Positions 53,454-63,180 of a stretch of 63,185 nt of DNA are shown here, piece after piece. Both the position numbers and the translations under genes were made by a program. The notes beneath the pieces are model-generated. The model was given only the letters and a program-made list of their open reading frames with translations, did no database searches and had not been told where the DNA came from. Position 1 is the stretch's first letter. Each line of letters starts with the position of its first letter. This DNA comes from an uncultured Myxococcales bacterium (GTDB lineage: Bacteria; Myxococcota_A; UBA9042). The DNA is taken from the NCBI GenBank assembly GCA_903896545.1, contig CAITYF010000243.1, positions 1 to 63,185 on the forward strand. Reading direction: 5' to 3'.

Positions 53454-54515
53454 TCACTGCTGGGGCCGTGGACCGGCACGTTCTCCGTGGTAGCTGTGGT
53501 GCATCGCGGCGTAGGCGCGGATCGGCACGACCTGTGCAAACAAGACGACAACCGCGACGACGCCCACCACGAGCGCGCCCACTTGCGCGAGCTGTGTACC
53601 TGAGAGTGACGGCTTGGTCACGGGGTGCGCGGGCTCGAACAGCGTCCGCGCGCGAGGCCACCAACGGACGAGTTGCGGCATGAAACGCGGCCAAGGCAGG
53701 CAAAAGAGCAACAGCAGCGTCCGCGCGGGGCCGTAACCGATGCCCGTGAGGAGCTCGACGTTGCTGTGAAAGAGGAAGATCGCCAGTCCCGCGATGAGTC
53801 GCCAGCGCAGCCCCAACAGCATCAGACACGCGCCGCCCTGCACCAAAAGCGTCGCGATGGAGAGTGCTTGCGCGACCGGCGCGTTGCCTGCGACGAACGC
53901 GGCGTAACGTCCCGCGAGCGACGGGTCGCCCAGCGTGTGATGCGCCAGAACGATGGAGCGAAGCGTGGTGTCGTTGGCCCAATGCGCGCCGACGTGGAGG
54001 AGCTTGCTGCCCACTGCGTCCACGTAGTTACCGGCGAGCGCTGCGACAGCGCCCATCTCCGCGTGTGCTTCGAGCCACTGCACGTCGACGGCCTCGTGTT
54101 GCCCCGCGCGCCATGCCGAAAGCCGCGCGAAGGCGAGCCCGACTATCCAGCCCAAAAGCGCCAGGCCAGGCGCAAAAAAGTGCCGCTTGGGCCCCTCATT
54201 CAGCGCCGCATCCGCCTCGACCAGAAGCGCCATCGTCAGCAGCGCGACCACGCCCGCGCGCACTTGCCCCGGTTGCCGCGCAAAGCGCCAGAGCGCGCCC
54301 AGACCGACCGCGAGCAGCACGCCGACGAGCGGTGAGCCGCCCAAGCTGAGCAGCCACTCGGGCGCGAACGGATGCGACCACGGTCCGCGCTGGTCGTGCG
54401 CCAGATCGGTGGCGACGCCGAACAGGTTGCTCGCCGCAATGACAGCGAGACCGCCGCGCAGGAAAGTCCGCGTGTAGCCATCCCAGAAGCTGCCGCCCCA
54501 ACTTGCGCGCGTCAT
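53454..54515 (-). CDS. Polytopic membrane protein
   Basis: 353 aa from ATG 54515, overlapping the upstream small membrane protein stop (ATGA). About seven or eight hydrophobic helices, for example VRAGVVALLTMALLVEADAAL and QLAQVGALVVGVVAVVVLFAQ. AEMGAVAALAGNYVDAVGSK and HHTLGDPSLAGRYAAFVAG are its distinctive loops. A loose resemblance to HTTM or DoxX-like membrane families is possible but not secure. It is probably co-transcribed with the preceding gene. Confidence 0.65.
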   Translation of the reverse strand: MTRASWGGSFWDGYTRTFLRGGLAVIAASNLFGVATDLAHDQRGPWSHPFAPEWLLSLGGSPLVGVLLAVGLGALWRFARQPGQVRAGVVALLTMALLVEADAALNEGPKRHFFAPGLALLGWIVGLAFARLSAWRAGQHEAVDVQWLEAHAEMGAVAALAGNYVDAVGSKLLHVGAHWANDTTLRSIVLAHHTLGDPSLAGRYAAFVAGNAPVAQALSIATLLVQGGACLMLLGLRWRLIAGLAIFLFHSNVELLTGIGYGPARTLLLLFCLPWPRFMPQLVRWWPRARTLFEPAHPVTKPSLSGTQLAQVGALVVGVVAVVVLFAQVVPIRAYAAMHHSYHGERAGPRPQQ

Positions 54516-54946
54516 TGCCGCTCCGCTTGGCAGCGCAGGAGGACGCGATCCTCGGCTTCGTTCTGGTTCGGCAGCGGCTGAAGCCACCAGACGTGGCGTA
54601 CGACTTCCACGTGCTGCGCGCCGTTGCCTGGATGTGCGAGCACCCACTCCTGCGCTTCCCGATCGCGGTAGGGAATCGTGTACGGCGCGGGTCCCGGCTG
54701 CGTGGGCGGCTCCTGCAAGCGAATGGGCGCGTCACAGTGCCAGGCGGTCCAAGCGGACACTTCACTCAGCGCGCCCGTCGCATCGCGCACGCCAATTCGG
54801 CTCGCCGAGGTGGCTTGGTGCGCGTACATGTCAAAAACGGAGAATGGATACAGCTGCTGCACCGCGTTGGCGATGGCCACGTAGCCCGTCAGGACCAGCA
54901 CGCCGAGCAGGATGCGGGACGGCAGGCTGTCAGGTGGCGGCATCAT
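54512..54946 (-). CDS. Membrane-anchored small protein, partner of the next gene
   Basis: 144 aa from ATG 54946 (the start could be the adjacent ATG). One N-terminal hydrophobic helix RILLGVLVLTGYVAIANAV then an exported or cytoplasmic domain with FDMYAHQATSASRIGVRD and WWLQPLPNQNEAEDRVLLRC. No family is recognised. It overlaps the polytopic membrane gene by four bases. The repeat copy at 55041 lies about 95 bp upstream, in the 292-bp gap 54947-55238 in which I see no gene. Confidence 0.6.
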   Translation of the reverse strand: MMPPPDSLPSRILLGVLVLTGYVAIANAVQQLYPFSVFDMYAHQATSASRIGVRDATGALSEVSAWTAWHCDAPIRLQEPPTQPGPAPYTIPYRDREAQEWVLAHPGNGAQHVEVVRHVWWLQPLPNQNEAEDRVLLRCQAERQ

Positions 54947-55040
54947 GAGGTGACGGTAGTGCGCTGGGTGGAGGTTGGCAAGGTGAAACGACGAAGGCTC
55001 GCGTGCCGGCGGTTCGTCGAAGGGCACGGAGCGATACACG

Positions 55041-55097
55041 CTGACCGAAGTACGAGATCAAACCGTTTTCATCCGCGGCGTGCCACTCGACGTACGC
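55041..55097 (-). repeat. Dispersed 57-bp imperfect repeat, copy 2
   Basis: The minus strand matches 18754-18810 at 43 of 57 positions without gaps. Like copy 1 it sits just upstream of a membrane-protein gene, in the same orientation as that gene. Read in frame it gives YVEWHAADENGLISYFGQ against VRWRAADGNGLITNFAR in copy 1, but most base changes alter the residue, so conserved coding is doubtful. Confidence 0.6.
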
Positions 55098-55238
55098 GCA
55101 AGCCCGCACCTCGTGTGGCGCGCCGCGGTGGCGGAGGCGGGCAGGCGGCATTCGGTCGGCGCGTCTGGTCGCTCTGACTTCACTTCGAAATCATCCGGCC
55201 TCGAACTGTGTGCTGGCTTCGGAGTTGCAGGCTCGCCG

Positions 55239-55943
55239 TCACGGGGATTTGCGAAAGACGCCGAGGAAACGCGCGCGATCCTGAGCCGCCGCAGTCGGAC
55301 AGGCTGCGGTTGAGAGCGCCGAGCATGGCAACGCCGTGACGCGATCTTGCGGGACAAATCCGGCCGCGACAAAGAGCGCTTCGGCTTCCGCGACCGTCGT
55401 GGCGCAAGTGCAATCCATATGGTGGATCAGTCGTCCGCGGGGCTTCATCACCCGCAGAAACCGCTGCAAATAGGCGATGTTGACGAGCCGCGGCACGCGC
55501 TGGTCAAAGCACAGCGAGTCGACCATCAAGAGCAGATCCAAGTGGTTGGGTGGCAGGTCGTCAAGTCCCGTCTCGCGCTCGCCGTGCACCAAGGTGAACC
55601 GCACGGGGGCGTCGTCCTCACCCGCCGGCGCCTTGCGCAGGTTGTCCAGCGTCGCCGCATCGATGTCGGTGCCAAAAACGGCGCCCGATTTCCCCACGCG
55701 CCGCGCGACACGCGTCGTAAACCAGCCGCCGCCCGTGCCGATGTCAGCGACGACTTCTCCTGGCTGCGGCGCGGCGACGTCCAGAATCAACTGTCGCATC
55801 CGATCGACCGCTTGCGCGTCCACTTCAGGCGGCTGTGCAGGGCACGACGGCGCGACGACCGTGGGCGCAACGTGCGCGTGGTGCGCTTCCTGCTTCTGGC
55901 AAGCGCAGCACAGCAGCAGCACCGCGCTCAGCGTCCCTCGCAT
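55239..55943 (-). CDS. Lipoprotein-type class I SAM methyltransferase
   Basis: 234 aa from ATG 55943. RGTLSAVLLLCCACQKQ looks like a lipoprotein signal with a Cys cluster. The body is a Rossmann methyltransferase: DRMRQLILDVAAPQPGEVVADIGTGGGWFTTRVARRVG (SAM motif I), VFGTDIDAATL (motif II Asp), LDLLLMVDSLCFD and LRVMKPRGRLIHH. Export of a SAM-dependent enzyme is unusual because SAM is cytoplasmic. A longer frame upstream does not contain a better start. Substrate unknown. Confidence 0.72.
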   Translation of the reverse strand: MRGTLSAVLLLCCACQKQEAHHAHVAPTVVAPSCPAQPPEVDAQAVDRMRQLILDVAAPQPGEVVADIGTGGGWFTTRVARRVGKSGAVFGTDIDAATLDNLRKAPAGEDDAPVRFTLVHGERETGLDDLPPNHLDLLLMVDSLCFDQRVPRLVNIAYLQRFLRVMKPRGRLIHHMDCTCATTVAEAEALFVAAGFVPQDRVTALPCSALSTAACPTAAAQDRARFLGVFRKSP

Positions 55944-56044
55944 TTGCCCACCGAGCCGTGTCACCGCGCTCCTCCAGTTGGCGACTCCGCAACCCGTACG
56001 CCGCGCTCGGCACGCCGCAACTGTCGTACACGTAAGGATTGAAG

Positions 56045-57328
56045 CTACTTGGACAGGACTTCCAGCGGCACGGATTCCGACGCGGCGATCACTTCCATCG
56101 TCTTGCCCGCCGCCGCCACCAACGCGCGGCAATGCGCCAGCTTGCGGTCGATCTCCGCGTCGTTGTGCATCGGATCGTGCGAAAAGAGCACAAGCCGCTT
56201 CACGTTCGCTTCCAGCGCGATGATGACCGCGTCGACGTAGTTCGTATGCCCCCAGCCAGTCTTCTTGGCGTATTCCTCTGGCGAATACTGCGCGTCCGCG
56301 ATGTACACGTCCGCATCCCGCACCAACTGCACGAGCTCTTGATCCTGACCGCGGCCAAATTCTGCAGTGTCTTCACCGGGGTCGACGGTCGGCAGCAATG
56401 CGCGAAACGGCTCCGTGTCTGTGGCGTACGCAACGACGAGACCTTCTGCCTCCAGCCGATACCCCAGCGTCATGCCCGGATGGTTCATATACGCCGCGCG
56501 CACGGTGAACGGTCCGATCTGGAAAGGCTCCATCGCCACGTCGCGCACCGTGATCTTCGCGGCCATGTCGCCCAGCGCAACCGGGAAGTACTCGTGGTCC
56601 ATCTGGCCGCGCAGCACCTTTTCTAGTGGCTTTTCCGTCGAATGCGGACCAAAAACGTTCACGGTGTTGCCCGGCACAAACGCTGGCGTGAAGAACGGAA
56701 ATCCCTGAATGTGGTCCCAGTGCGTGTGCGTGATCAGGAGGTTGATGTCCAGGCGCTTGCCCGCCGCCGCCGCTTGCATGGAAACGCCGAGGGGGCGAAT
56801 CCCCGTTCCGGCGTCCAGAATAATCTGCGCACCGCGGTAGCGCAGCTCCACGCACGGCGTATTGCCGCCATAGCGCAAGGTCGTCGGCCCCGGCGCTGCG
56901 ATCGAGCCACGCCCGCCCCAGAAGGTCAGCACCGCCTTGGTCAATTGCTGGTCCACCACTTCACGCAGCGACTTGGCGTTGAACGGCTTCTGCAGGTACG
57001 CAGACGCGCCCATCTCCAACGCCTTGCGCTTGTCGCTCGCGTACGCCTTGGCAGATACGACCACGACTGACACGCCCTGCGTCGCCGGATGCGCGCGCAA
57101 TGCCTGTAGGACTTGATAGCCGTGCAGCTTGGGCATCATCAAGTCGAGCAAAATCAAGTCAGGTGGGTTCTTCTGTGCGGCCAGCACGCCGGCTTCGCCG
57201 TCTTCCGCGAAGGAGACTTCGAGGTTGTCCGCCTTGAGGATTGCGGCGATCAACTGGCGAATATCCGGCTGATCCTCGATCACGAGGATTCGACCGACAG
57301 CTTCAGGCGCGCGTGTGTGTGTGGCCAA
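56045..57328 (-). CDS. Response regulator with metallo-beta-lactamase output domain
   Basis: 427 aa. TTG 57328 is taken as start because GGGGAGA lies six bases upstream; TTG 57343 is possible. Receiver (about 12-130): LVIEDQPDIRQLI, phospho-Asp in LILLDLMMP, Lys in YLQKPFNAKSL. Output: MBL fold with FWGGRGSIAAPGPTTLRYGG, LITHTHWDHIQGFPFF (HxHxDH), NHPGMTLGYRLEAEG, ATDTEP and LVLFSHDPMHND, similar to PhnP/cAMP-phosphodiesterase-like members that cleave phosphodiesters. It follows a hybrid kinase on the same strand 130 bp away, so it may be its target. Confidence 0.85.
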   Translation of the reverse strand: MATHTRAPEAVGRILVIEDQPDIRQLIAAILKADNLEVSFAEDGEAGVLAAQKNPPDLILLDLMMPKLHGYQVLQALRAHPATQGVSVVVVSAKAYASDKRKALEMGASAYLQKPFNAKSLREVVDQQLTKAVLTFWGGRGSIAAPGPTTLRYGGNTPCVELRYRGAQIILDAGTGIRPLGVSMQAAAAGKRLDINLLITHTHWDHIQGFPFFTPAFVPGNTVNVFGPHSTEKPLEKVLRGQMDHEYFPVALGDMAAKITVRDVAMEPFQIGPFTVRAAYMNHPGMTLGYRLEAEGLVVAYATDTEPFRALLPTVDPGEDTAEFGRGQDQELVQLVRDADVYIADAQYSPEEYAKKTGWGHTNYVDAVIIALEANVKRLVLFSHDPMHNDAEIDRKLAHCRALVAAAGKTMEVIAASESVPLEVLSK

Positions 57329-57458
57329 GCTCGTTCTCCCCAAGTCCCGCGACAGAGACTCGTAACGTAACTGTGAAGCACGATTCGCGCAAGGTTGAAA
57401 ACCGTGGACCGTGGGGTGGACAATCCAAAGTGCCTGTGAATTCGAGACACCGCGTGAC

Positions 57459-60400
57459 TCAATGAACCCGGACGCGCCGCAGGTAGTCGCTCAATGCGGC
57501 GGTGCCGTGCAGGACCGCGACGGCATCCCGTTCTCTCGCCGCACTCTCGATGTCCCGACCGATCCGGCTGATCACTTCAAAACCGTAGCTGCCACCGGAA
57601 CCCTTCATGCTGTGGCCGAGTAGGCGAATCGTGGCGAAATCACCCACAGTCAGCGCACTTTCGATCGCGCCTACGTCTTCTTGACGGTGTTCCAGGAAAC
57701 CGGGAATCAGCGTCATGAGCAGCGGGTCGACCTCCACCTCGATGGGGCTGTCGTCGTTCACGGTCGGCTGCGCGCTGCCAAGGAAGAGTTCGGTCAGCAG
57801 TTCCAGAAGCCGCGCGCGTCGCAGCGGCTTGGGCAAAAACGCTGTGCAACCGGCCGTCAGAGCCGCCAGCCGGGCGTCTTCCAGCGCGTGAGCTGTGACC
57901 GCGACGATCGGCGTGATCGACCGTCCCAGGTCCGCCTCCAGCCGGCGAATTTCCCGCGTCGCGGCCAGTCCGTCCATCACCGGCATCTGCACGTCCATCA
58001 AAATGGCGTCGAACTGGCCATCGAGCCAATGCTCCACAGCATCCGCGCCGTTCTGCGCTGTCTCGACGTGCCATCCCGTATCACGCAGAAACGCTTCCAT
58101 CAGGCGCAAGTTGTCCGTTGCGTCGTCGACCACGAGCACCGCGCGTGACGTCGCTGCCAACACGTGCACCTGCTCGTCGTGCGTCGGTTGGTAGGTCCGT
58201 TCGACGCCCAGCGTCACACCGAGCGCTCCCAGCAGCGCGCGTTGCCGCACGGGCTTTCGCACGACGACGGCGACGTTGGCCTCCTTCTTGCGTTGCGCAG
58301 CGTCTGCCGCTTCCGCGACCGTGGTCAGGACAATGCGCGGTGGGTGCTTGAGCTTGGCAGCAACGATGCGCGCGACGGTTGTTGGCCCGTCCTTGTCTTG
58401 TCTCGCATCGTCCAAAATCAGCAGTTCGTGAGGCTTGCCAGCAGATTCGGCAGCCTCCAGCTGCGCCACGAGCGCCGCGGTCGACGCGATCTCGGCGACG
58501 ACCGCACCGGTTTGGGAGAGCAGCGCGCCCACAGACTGGCGGAACGCCGGTTGCCCGCCCGCGACCAGAATTCGGCAGCGCTGCAGCTTGTCGCGGAATT
58601 CCGGATCGGCGGCCAACTCCTGCGCGACGGACCAGCCGGGCGTGTCCAGAAACCGCAGCGGCACCTCGATGTGGAACGTGCTGCCTTGTCCCAGCTTGCT
58701 CTCGACGTACAGTGCGCCGGACATCCGCGCCATGAGCTCGCGGCAAATTGCCAACCCCAGCCCGGTGCCGCCGTGTCGCCGGGTGGAAGACGCATCCACT
58801 TGCGTGAAGCTGTCAAAGATTGCGCCCAGCATGTCATCGGGAATGCCGCAGCCCGAGTCGCGGACTGCGAGGCGCAGGCGGTCCGGCGCCATCACGCTGA
58901 CGCTCAGTTCGACCTCGCCCGCCTCGGTGAACTTCACAGCGTTGCCCAGCAGGTTCACGAGGACCTGACGGAGCCGCTGCGGATCGCCCACCACCGCGCT
59001 TGGCAAGTCTGCGGCCAGATTGCACACAACTTCCAAGTGCTTGGCGTACGCGCGGGGCGCGAGGAACTCGATGGCCTGCTCGGCCAGTTCGCGGATGTCG
59101 AACTCGATCTCGTCCAGCTGCAGCGCGCCAGCTTCAACCTTGGATAGATCTAGAATATCGTTGATAATCTCAAGCAGGTGGTCGCCTGCTTCGCGTGTGG
59201 ACTGCAGGTAGCGCCGCTGATCGTCAGACAACGTCGTTGAACCGATGAGCTCCGTCATGCCGAGAATCACGTTCATCGGCGTGCGAATCTCGTGGCTCAT
59301 GTTGGCCAAGAATTGACTCTTGGAGCGATTGGCAGACTCCGCCGCGTCTTTGGCCTCGGTCAACTCCTGCTCGGCGCGCGTTCGCTCGGTCACGTCCCGT
59401 CCGATGAGCGAGAAGAATCGCTCGTCGCGGTCCTGCCACATCGCCACGGACACTTCCAGATCGATGCGCTCGCCCGTGCTGCGTAGGCCGGAGCACCGCC
59501 GGGTTTGCCCCAACCATGCGCCAAAACGGGTCTGGAACGCTTCGGCGTTTGCGTCCGTCGGCTTGAGTTCAGGCAGCAGCACGTCCAGCGCGGCGCCGAG
59601 GATCGCTGACTCCGGGAAACCAAAGACGCGCGTAGCAGACTGATTCAACTGGACAATCAAACCGTGCTCGTCGACCGTCAGGATCGGATCGATCGCCGAT
59701 TCGGTCACGGCGCGCAGGCGTTCCCGCGATGCACGCAGCTGTTCGTCGATGCGCTTGCGCTCGGCGATGTCGCGGTTCAGCGTTTGATTGGCCACCGCCA
59801 GCTCGTTGGTGCGATCCGCGACGCGTTGCTCCAGCTCAACTTGCGCGCTTCGCAACAGCGTCTCCGCACGGTGCAGCCGGCTCGCCGACCAGAGCATGCC
59901 CGACCCGCCTATCGCCAGCATCAAGACCGTGCTGATCATCGCGGCCGCCGCTGGCGTGTACCACTGCGTCGCAATCGCATGGGTCTGCAGCAGCATCACC
60001 GACGGAATCAGGATGGCGAGCGCGGCCAGCAAGTGACGTGCCCAAGCCGCGGTTGGTGTGTCGCCCAGCAGCCAGCGATACGGCATCGCATGCAGGGGCG
60101 ACGCAATCCGCGCGAGCGTCAAAGCAAGAACAGTGAGCGCCGCGCTGAGGCGCAGGTCCAACGGTGTGGCCACCGAACTGACGAGCGTCGGGCCGAAGAC
60201 GAAGCCGATGAGGCTGGTGATCGCCGGCGGCAAGGCAGCCAGAGCGAGCAACGCCGACAAGGGCGTCCAGCGCGGCCTTTCCGCCAACAGCCGACTGCCG
60301 GCGATGAGCCATACGGCGCCGACGCACGCTGGCGTCGGTTCGAGCGAGGTGGGGAGCGGCCAAAAGACCTGACACACGTCAAACGGCCAATGGAGGAGCA

Positions 60401-60686
60401 ACCAGAGGCCTGCGGTACTCGCCATCAAAAAGGGCAACGCCGTCAGCGCCAAACGCACTTTGCGCGGCCAACGCAAGATACTCTCGGTTTCATCCGCGAG
60501 GTGAACCAGCGCCAGCAACAGCATGTTCAGCGCGGACAGCGGCGGCTGAATCGCCGGCTCGCCCAATAGCGGCAAACCCACGGCAATCGCGGCGATCCAG
60601 GCGGCAACTGTCGAACCCAGCAGGGCAACGCGCTGGCGTCGTCGTTCCTGGGCGAGCAACTCGTCGTTTGCGCGCACGTCGCTCAT
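57459..60686 (-). CDS. Hybrid sensor histidine kinase with PAS, two receivers and Hpt
   Basis: 1075 aa from ATG 60686. About seven membrane helices in the first 270 residues, a coiled coil (VELEQRVADRTNELAVANQT), and a PAS domain (SAIDPILTVDEHGLIVQLN). HisKA H-box is LANMSHEIRTPMNVILGM; HATPase has LVNLLGNAVKFTEAG and DSGCGIPDD / GGTGLGLAIC. The first receiver (about 690-810) lacks the acidic pair (LVAGGQPAFR) and looks inactive. The second is complete (VLVVDDATDNL, LMDVQMPVMDG, KPLRR). A C-terminal Hpt has LLGHSMKGSGGSYGF. It resembles BarA-type phosphorelay kinases. Confidence 0.9.
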   Translation of the reverse strand: MSDVRANDELLAQERRRQRVALLGSTVAAWIAAIAVGLPLLGEPAIQPPLSALNMLLLALVHLADETESILRWPRKVRLALTALPFLMASTAGLWLLLHWPFDVCQVFWPLPTSLEPTPACVGAVWLIAGSRLLAERPRWTPLSALLALAALPPAITSLIGFVFGPTLVSSVATPLDLRLSAALTVLALTLARIASPLHAMPYRWLLGDTPTAAWARHLLAALAILIPSVMLLQTHAIATQWYTPAAAAMISTVLMLAIGGSGMLWSASRLHRAETLLRSAQVELEQRVADRTNELAVANQTLNRDIAERKRIDEQLRASRERLRAVTESAIDPILTVDEHGLIVQLNQSATRVFGFPESAILGAALDVLLPELKPTDANAEAFQTRFGAWLGQTRRCSGLRSTGERIDLEVSVAMWQDRDERFFSLIGRDVTERTRAEQELTEAKDAAESANRSKSQFLANMSHEIRTPMNVILGMTELIGSTTLSDDQRRYLQSTREAGDHLLEIINDILDLSKVEAGALQLDEIEFDIRELAEQAIEFLAPRAYAKHLEVVCNLAADLPSAVVGDPQRLRQVLVNLLGNAVKFTEAGEVELSVSVMAPDRLRLAVRDSGCGIPDDMLGAIFDSFTQVDASSTRRHGGTGLGLAICRELMARMSGALYVESKLGQGSTFHIEVPLRFLDTPGWSVAQELAADPEFRDKLQRCRILVAGGQPAFRQSVGALLSQTGAVVAEIASTAALVAQLEAAESAGKPHELLILDDARQDKDGPTTVARIVAAKLKHPPRIVLTTVAEAADAAQRKKEANVAVVVRKPVRQRALLGALGVTLGVERTYQPTHDEQVHVLAATSRAVLVVDDATDNLRLMEAFLRDTGWHVETAQNGADAVEHWLDGQFDAILMDVQMPVMDGLAATREIRRLEADLGRSITPIVAVTAHALEDARLAALTAGCTAFLPKPLRRARLLELLTELFLGSAQPTVNDDSPIEVEVDPLLMTLIPGFLEHRQEDVGAIESALTVGDFATIRLLGHSMKGSGGSYGFEVISRIGRDIESAARERDAVAVLHGTAALSDYLRRVRVH

Positions 60687-60814
60687 GGGTCCTTTCGGCG
60701 AGGTCGACCGCGGTGGAACCGCATTCTGCTTCATCACATGGGCTGGGGACTCATCCGCAAAACGCGTACGCACCCTTTGCCACTGTCAGTTGGTGCCGCA
60801 AATGTGGCCTGCCG

Positions 60815-61474
60815 TCAACTGTCGTTGGAAGTCGTCAGCAATTGCGCGCTTTTTTGCAGAAACACTTCTGGCTGCGCGTGGTAAGTTCGCCAATTTGCTA
60901 GGGCAATTCGATCCGCGAGATCACCTGAGACAGGCTGTCCGAGCAGCGCCTGTACCGCGGCCTGATCCGTCGGATCGACATACTTTGGCGGGACTTGCGT
61001 GCCGCGAATCCGATCCAAACTGGCAATGTGCACAAATTGCACGGTGGGGTGTGGAGACCGCCGCCAAAAACCTACAAGCTTGTAAGGGTCCGCGTCCGAA
61101 AACGCCATTTCCGGATGAAAGGCTACGACGTAGTACTGCGGATCAAGGCCGTCTTCGCGCACGAGCGCGTCAGCGCGATCGCCGCACTGGCGTACGAGAC
61201 GTTCGAAGGCTCGCGCGTCCAGTTGGGCGTTCGGGCACAGGGCAAGCGCAATTTCCGGAATCGTTGTCACGGGGTCGGTTCGCCGATGCATGGCTACGAT
61301 CATCGCGGACAAGGCGTCGGGCAGCGCCTCTGCGGTCGCTTCGAGCACCTCGCGGTGGAGCCGACCAGTCTCACGGCAGTGCTTGGCAAACGGGCAGATG
61401 CTGAACGCTTCGATGATCTCCGCCTGCCAATGGGCGTTCTCGTCCAGCACTTTTTGGCGCTCACTGGGTAGCAT
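60815..61474 (-). CDS. DUF1415-like protein
   Basis: 219 aa. ATG 61474 has GCGAGG five bases upstream; ATG 61492 is an alternative. It is soluble. IIEAFSICPFAKHCRETGRL with a CPFAK motif, and later HREVLEATAEALPDAL and YYVVAFHPEMAF, HPTVQFVHI, resemble DUF1415 proteins of proteobacteria. Call by eye. It lies 128 bp upstream of the kinase gene on the same strand. Function unknown. Confidence 0.6.
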   Translation of the reverse strand: MLPSERQKVLDENAHWQAEIIEAFSICPFAKHCRETGRLHREVLEATAEALPDALSAMIVAMHRRTDPVTTIPEIALALCPNAQLDARAFERLVRQCGDRADALVREDGLDPQYYVVAFHPEMAFSDADPYKLVGFWRRSPHPTVQFVHIASLDRIRGTQVPPKYVDPTDQAAVQALLGQPVSGDLADRIALANWRTYHAQPEVFLQKSAQLLTTSNDS

Positions 61475-61598
61475 GCGGACCTCGCGCTGCATACCTTGGC
61501 TCAGGAACGCACCGGCGGCAAGCATTGCCGACCCGCGCGCGAGCGGTTAGCGTTGCGGCGCGCGGCCGCCGCTGCTGCGACTTCAACCGAGGATGGCG

Positions 61599-63122
61599 AT
61601 GCAGGTAAACGACAATCCGCTTTTGAGCAGTGCAACACTCCCGCAGTTCGCGACGATCTTGCCCGAACACGTGGAACCCGCGATTCGGCAAGTCTGCGCG
61701 GATCTGGACGCGGCGCTGACGGCGTTGGAAGCGAACGTGGAACCGACCTGGTCGGGGCTGGCGGTGCCGCTGGAGCAGATTCAGGACCGTCTGGGGCGCG
61801 TGTGGGGGACGGTCGGTCACCTGATGGGCGTGGCCAACAGCCCGGAACTGCGTGCAGCGCACGATGCCGTGCAGCCGCTGGTCATTGAACTGTCGATGCG
61901 GGCTGGGCAGTCGCGGCCGCTCTACGCTGCGTGGAAAGCGCTGCGGGATGGCCCCCAATGGACGACGCTCACGCGGGGGCAGCAGCGCATTGTGGCCTGC
62001 AACGTGCGCGATGCAGAGCTTTCTGGCGTCGGGCTGGACGGGGCGGCGCGCGACCGGTTCAACGCGATTCAGTTGCAGCTCGCGGAACTTTCCACACGTT
62101 TTTCCAACCACGTGCTGGACGCCACCAAGGCGTGGTCTCTCGACCTGACGACCGCGGAAGAAGTCGCTGGACTGCCGCCGAGTCTCCTGCGTCTTGCCGC
62201 GCAAGTTTCGCGTGACGCTCACGCCGATGCGCCGGCGAGCGACGATCCGGCGACCACGGGGCCCTGGCGGATCACGTTGGACGCGCCGCTCGCAGGGCCG
62301 TTCCTGCAGCACAGTCAGCGTCGGGACTTGCGCGAACGCGTCTACCGCGCCAGCACGACGCGGGCCAGCCAGCCGCCCTTTGACAACACGCCGCTTCTCG
62401 ATCAAATTCTTGGCATCCGCCTCGAACTGGCGACTTTGCTTGGCTTTGTTGACTATGCAGCGCTGTCCTTGGCGCAGAAGATGGCTGCCCAGCCGGAAAC
62501 CGCGCTCGCGCTCCTGGAGCAACTACGTGGACGGTCGCAGGCGGCGGCACGCCAGGACTTGGCCGATTTGCAGGCGCTGGCGGCACAGTCTGGGCAACCC
62601 GAAGGTCAGGGACTTCAACCGTGGGACGTCGCCTTCTGGGCGGAACGGCTGCGGGAGGCGAAGTACGATCTGAACGACGAACAACTGCGGCCGTATTTCG
62701 CCCTCCCGACGGTCCTCGACGGCTTGTTTGCGTTGGCGCACCGGCTCTTCGGCGTCACGATCGTCGCAGCCGACGGCGAAACGCCGGTGTGGCACGGTGA
62801 CGTGCGGTTTTTCCGCGTGCGTGACGAGGCCGGGCTACCGATCGCCGCGTTCTACCTCGACCCCTACAGTCGCCCGGCGCACAAACGTGGCGGCGCGTGG
62901 ATGGACGAGTGCATAGGCCGCAGCAGTGCGTTGGCTTCCGCGGGCGAGGCCGTGCGTCTGCCGGTGGCCTATTTGGTGTGCAACCAGACGCCGCCCGTGG
63001 GCGATGTTCCCTCGCTGATGACTTTTGGAGAAGTGGAGACCCTGTTTCACGAATTCGGTCACGGCCTGCAACACATGCTGACCCAAGTCGAGGAAGATCC
63101 TATGCACGACATGACCGCCTGA
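61599..63122 (+). pseudogene. prlC: Oligopeptidase A (M3 family), C-terminus missing
   Basis: 507 aa from ATG 61599 (GAGG at 61589-61592; ATG 61593 is too close to it). The N-terminal domain (NPLLSSATLPQFATILPEHVEPAI, FSNHVLDATKAW) and the M3 zinc motif HEFGHGLQHMLTQVEE match oligopeptidase A (PrlC/OpdA), normally about 680 aa. Conservation ends just after LTQVEE at about 63092; unrelated codons DPMHDMTA and a stop follow. The second metal glutamate region and about 170 residues are lost, so the product is probably inactive. The break lies next to a GC-rich hairpin near the window end: an insertion, a rearrangement or an assembly edge. Confidence 0.8.
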
Positions 63123-63159
63123 CCGCGCAAGCGGCAGGGCATGGCCTACGCGGCCGACG

Positions 63160-63180
63160 CCAGGGGCCCTTCGCCCCTGG
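63160..63180. repeat. GC-rich palindrome at the window end
   Basis: CCAGGGGC (63160-63167) / GCCCCTGG (63173-63180) with loop CCTTC, flanked by GGACCCC. Palindromes of this GGGGTCCAGGGGC type are common dispersed or terminator-like repeats in some high-GC proteobacteria (memory, not checked). It lies just after the truncated oligopeptidase. Confidence 0.45.

Noticed and set aside
54930..55151. 73-codon minus-strand frame through repeat copy 2
   Set aside because: Only the repeat segment resembles copy 1, and most differences are non-synonymous. No ribosome site was found.
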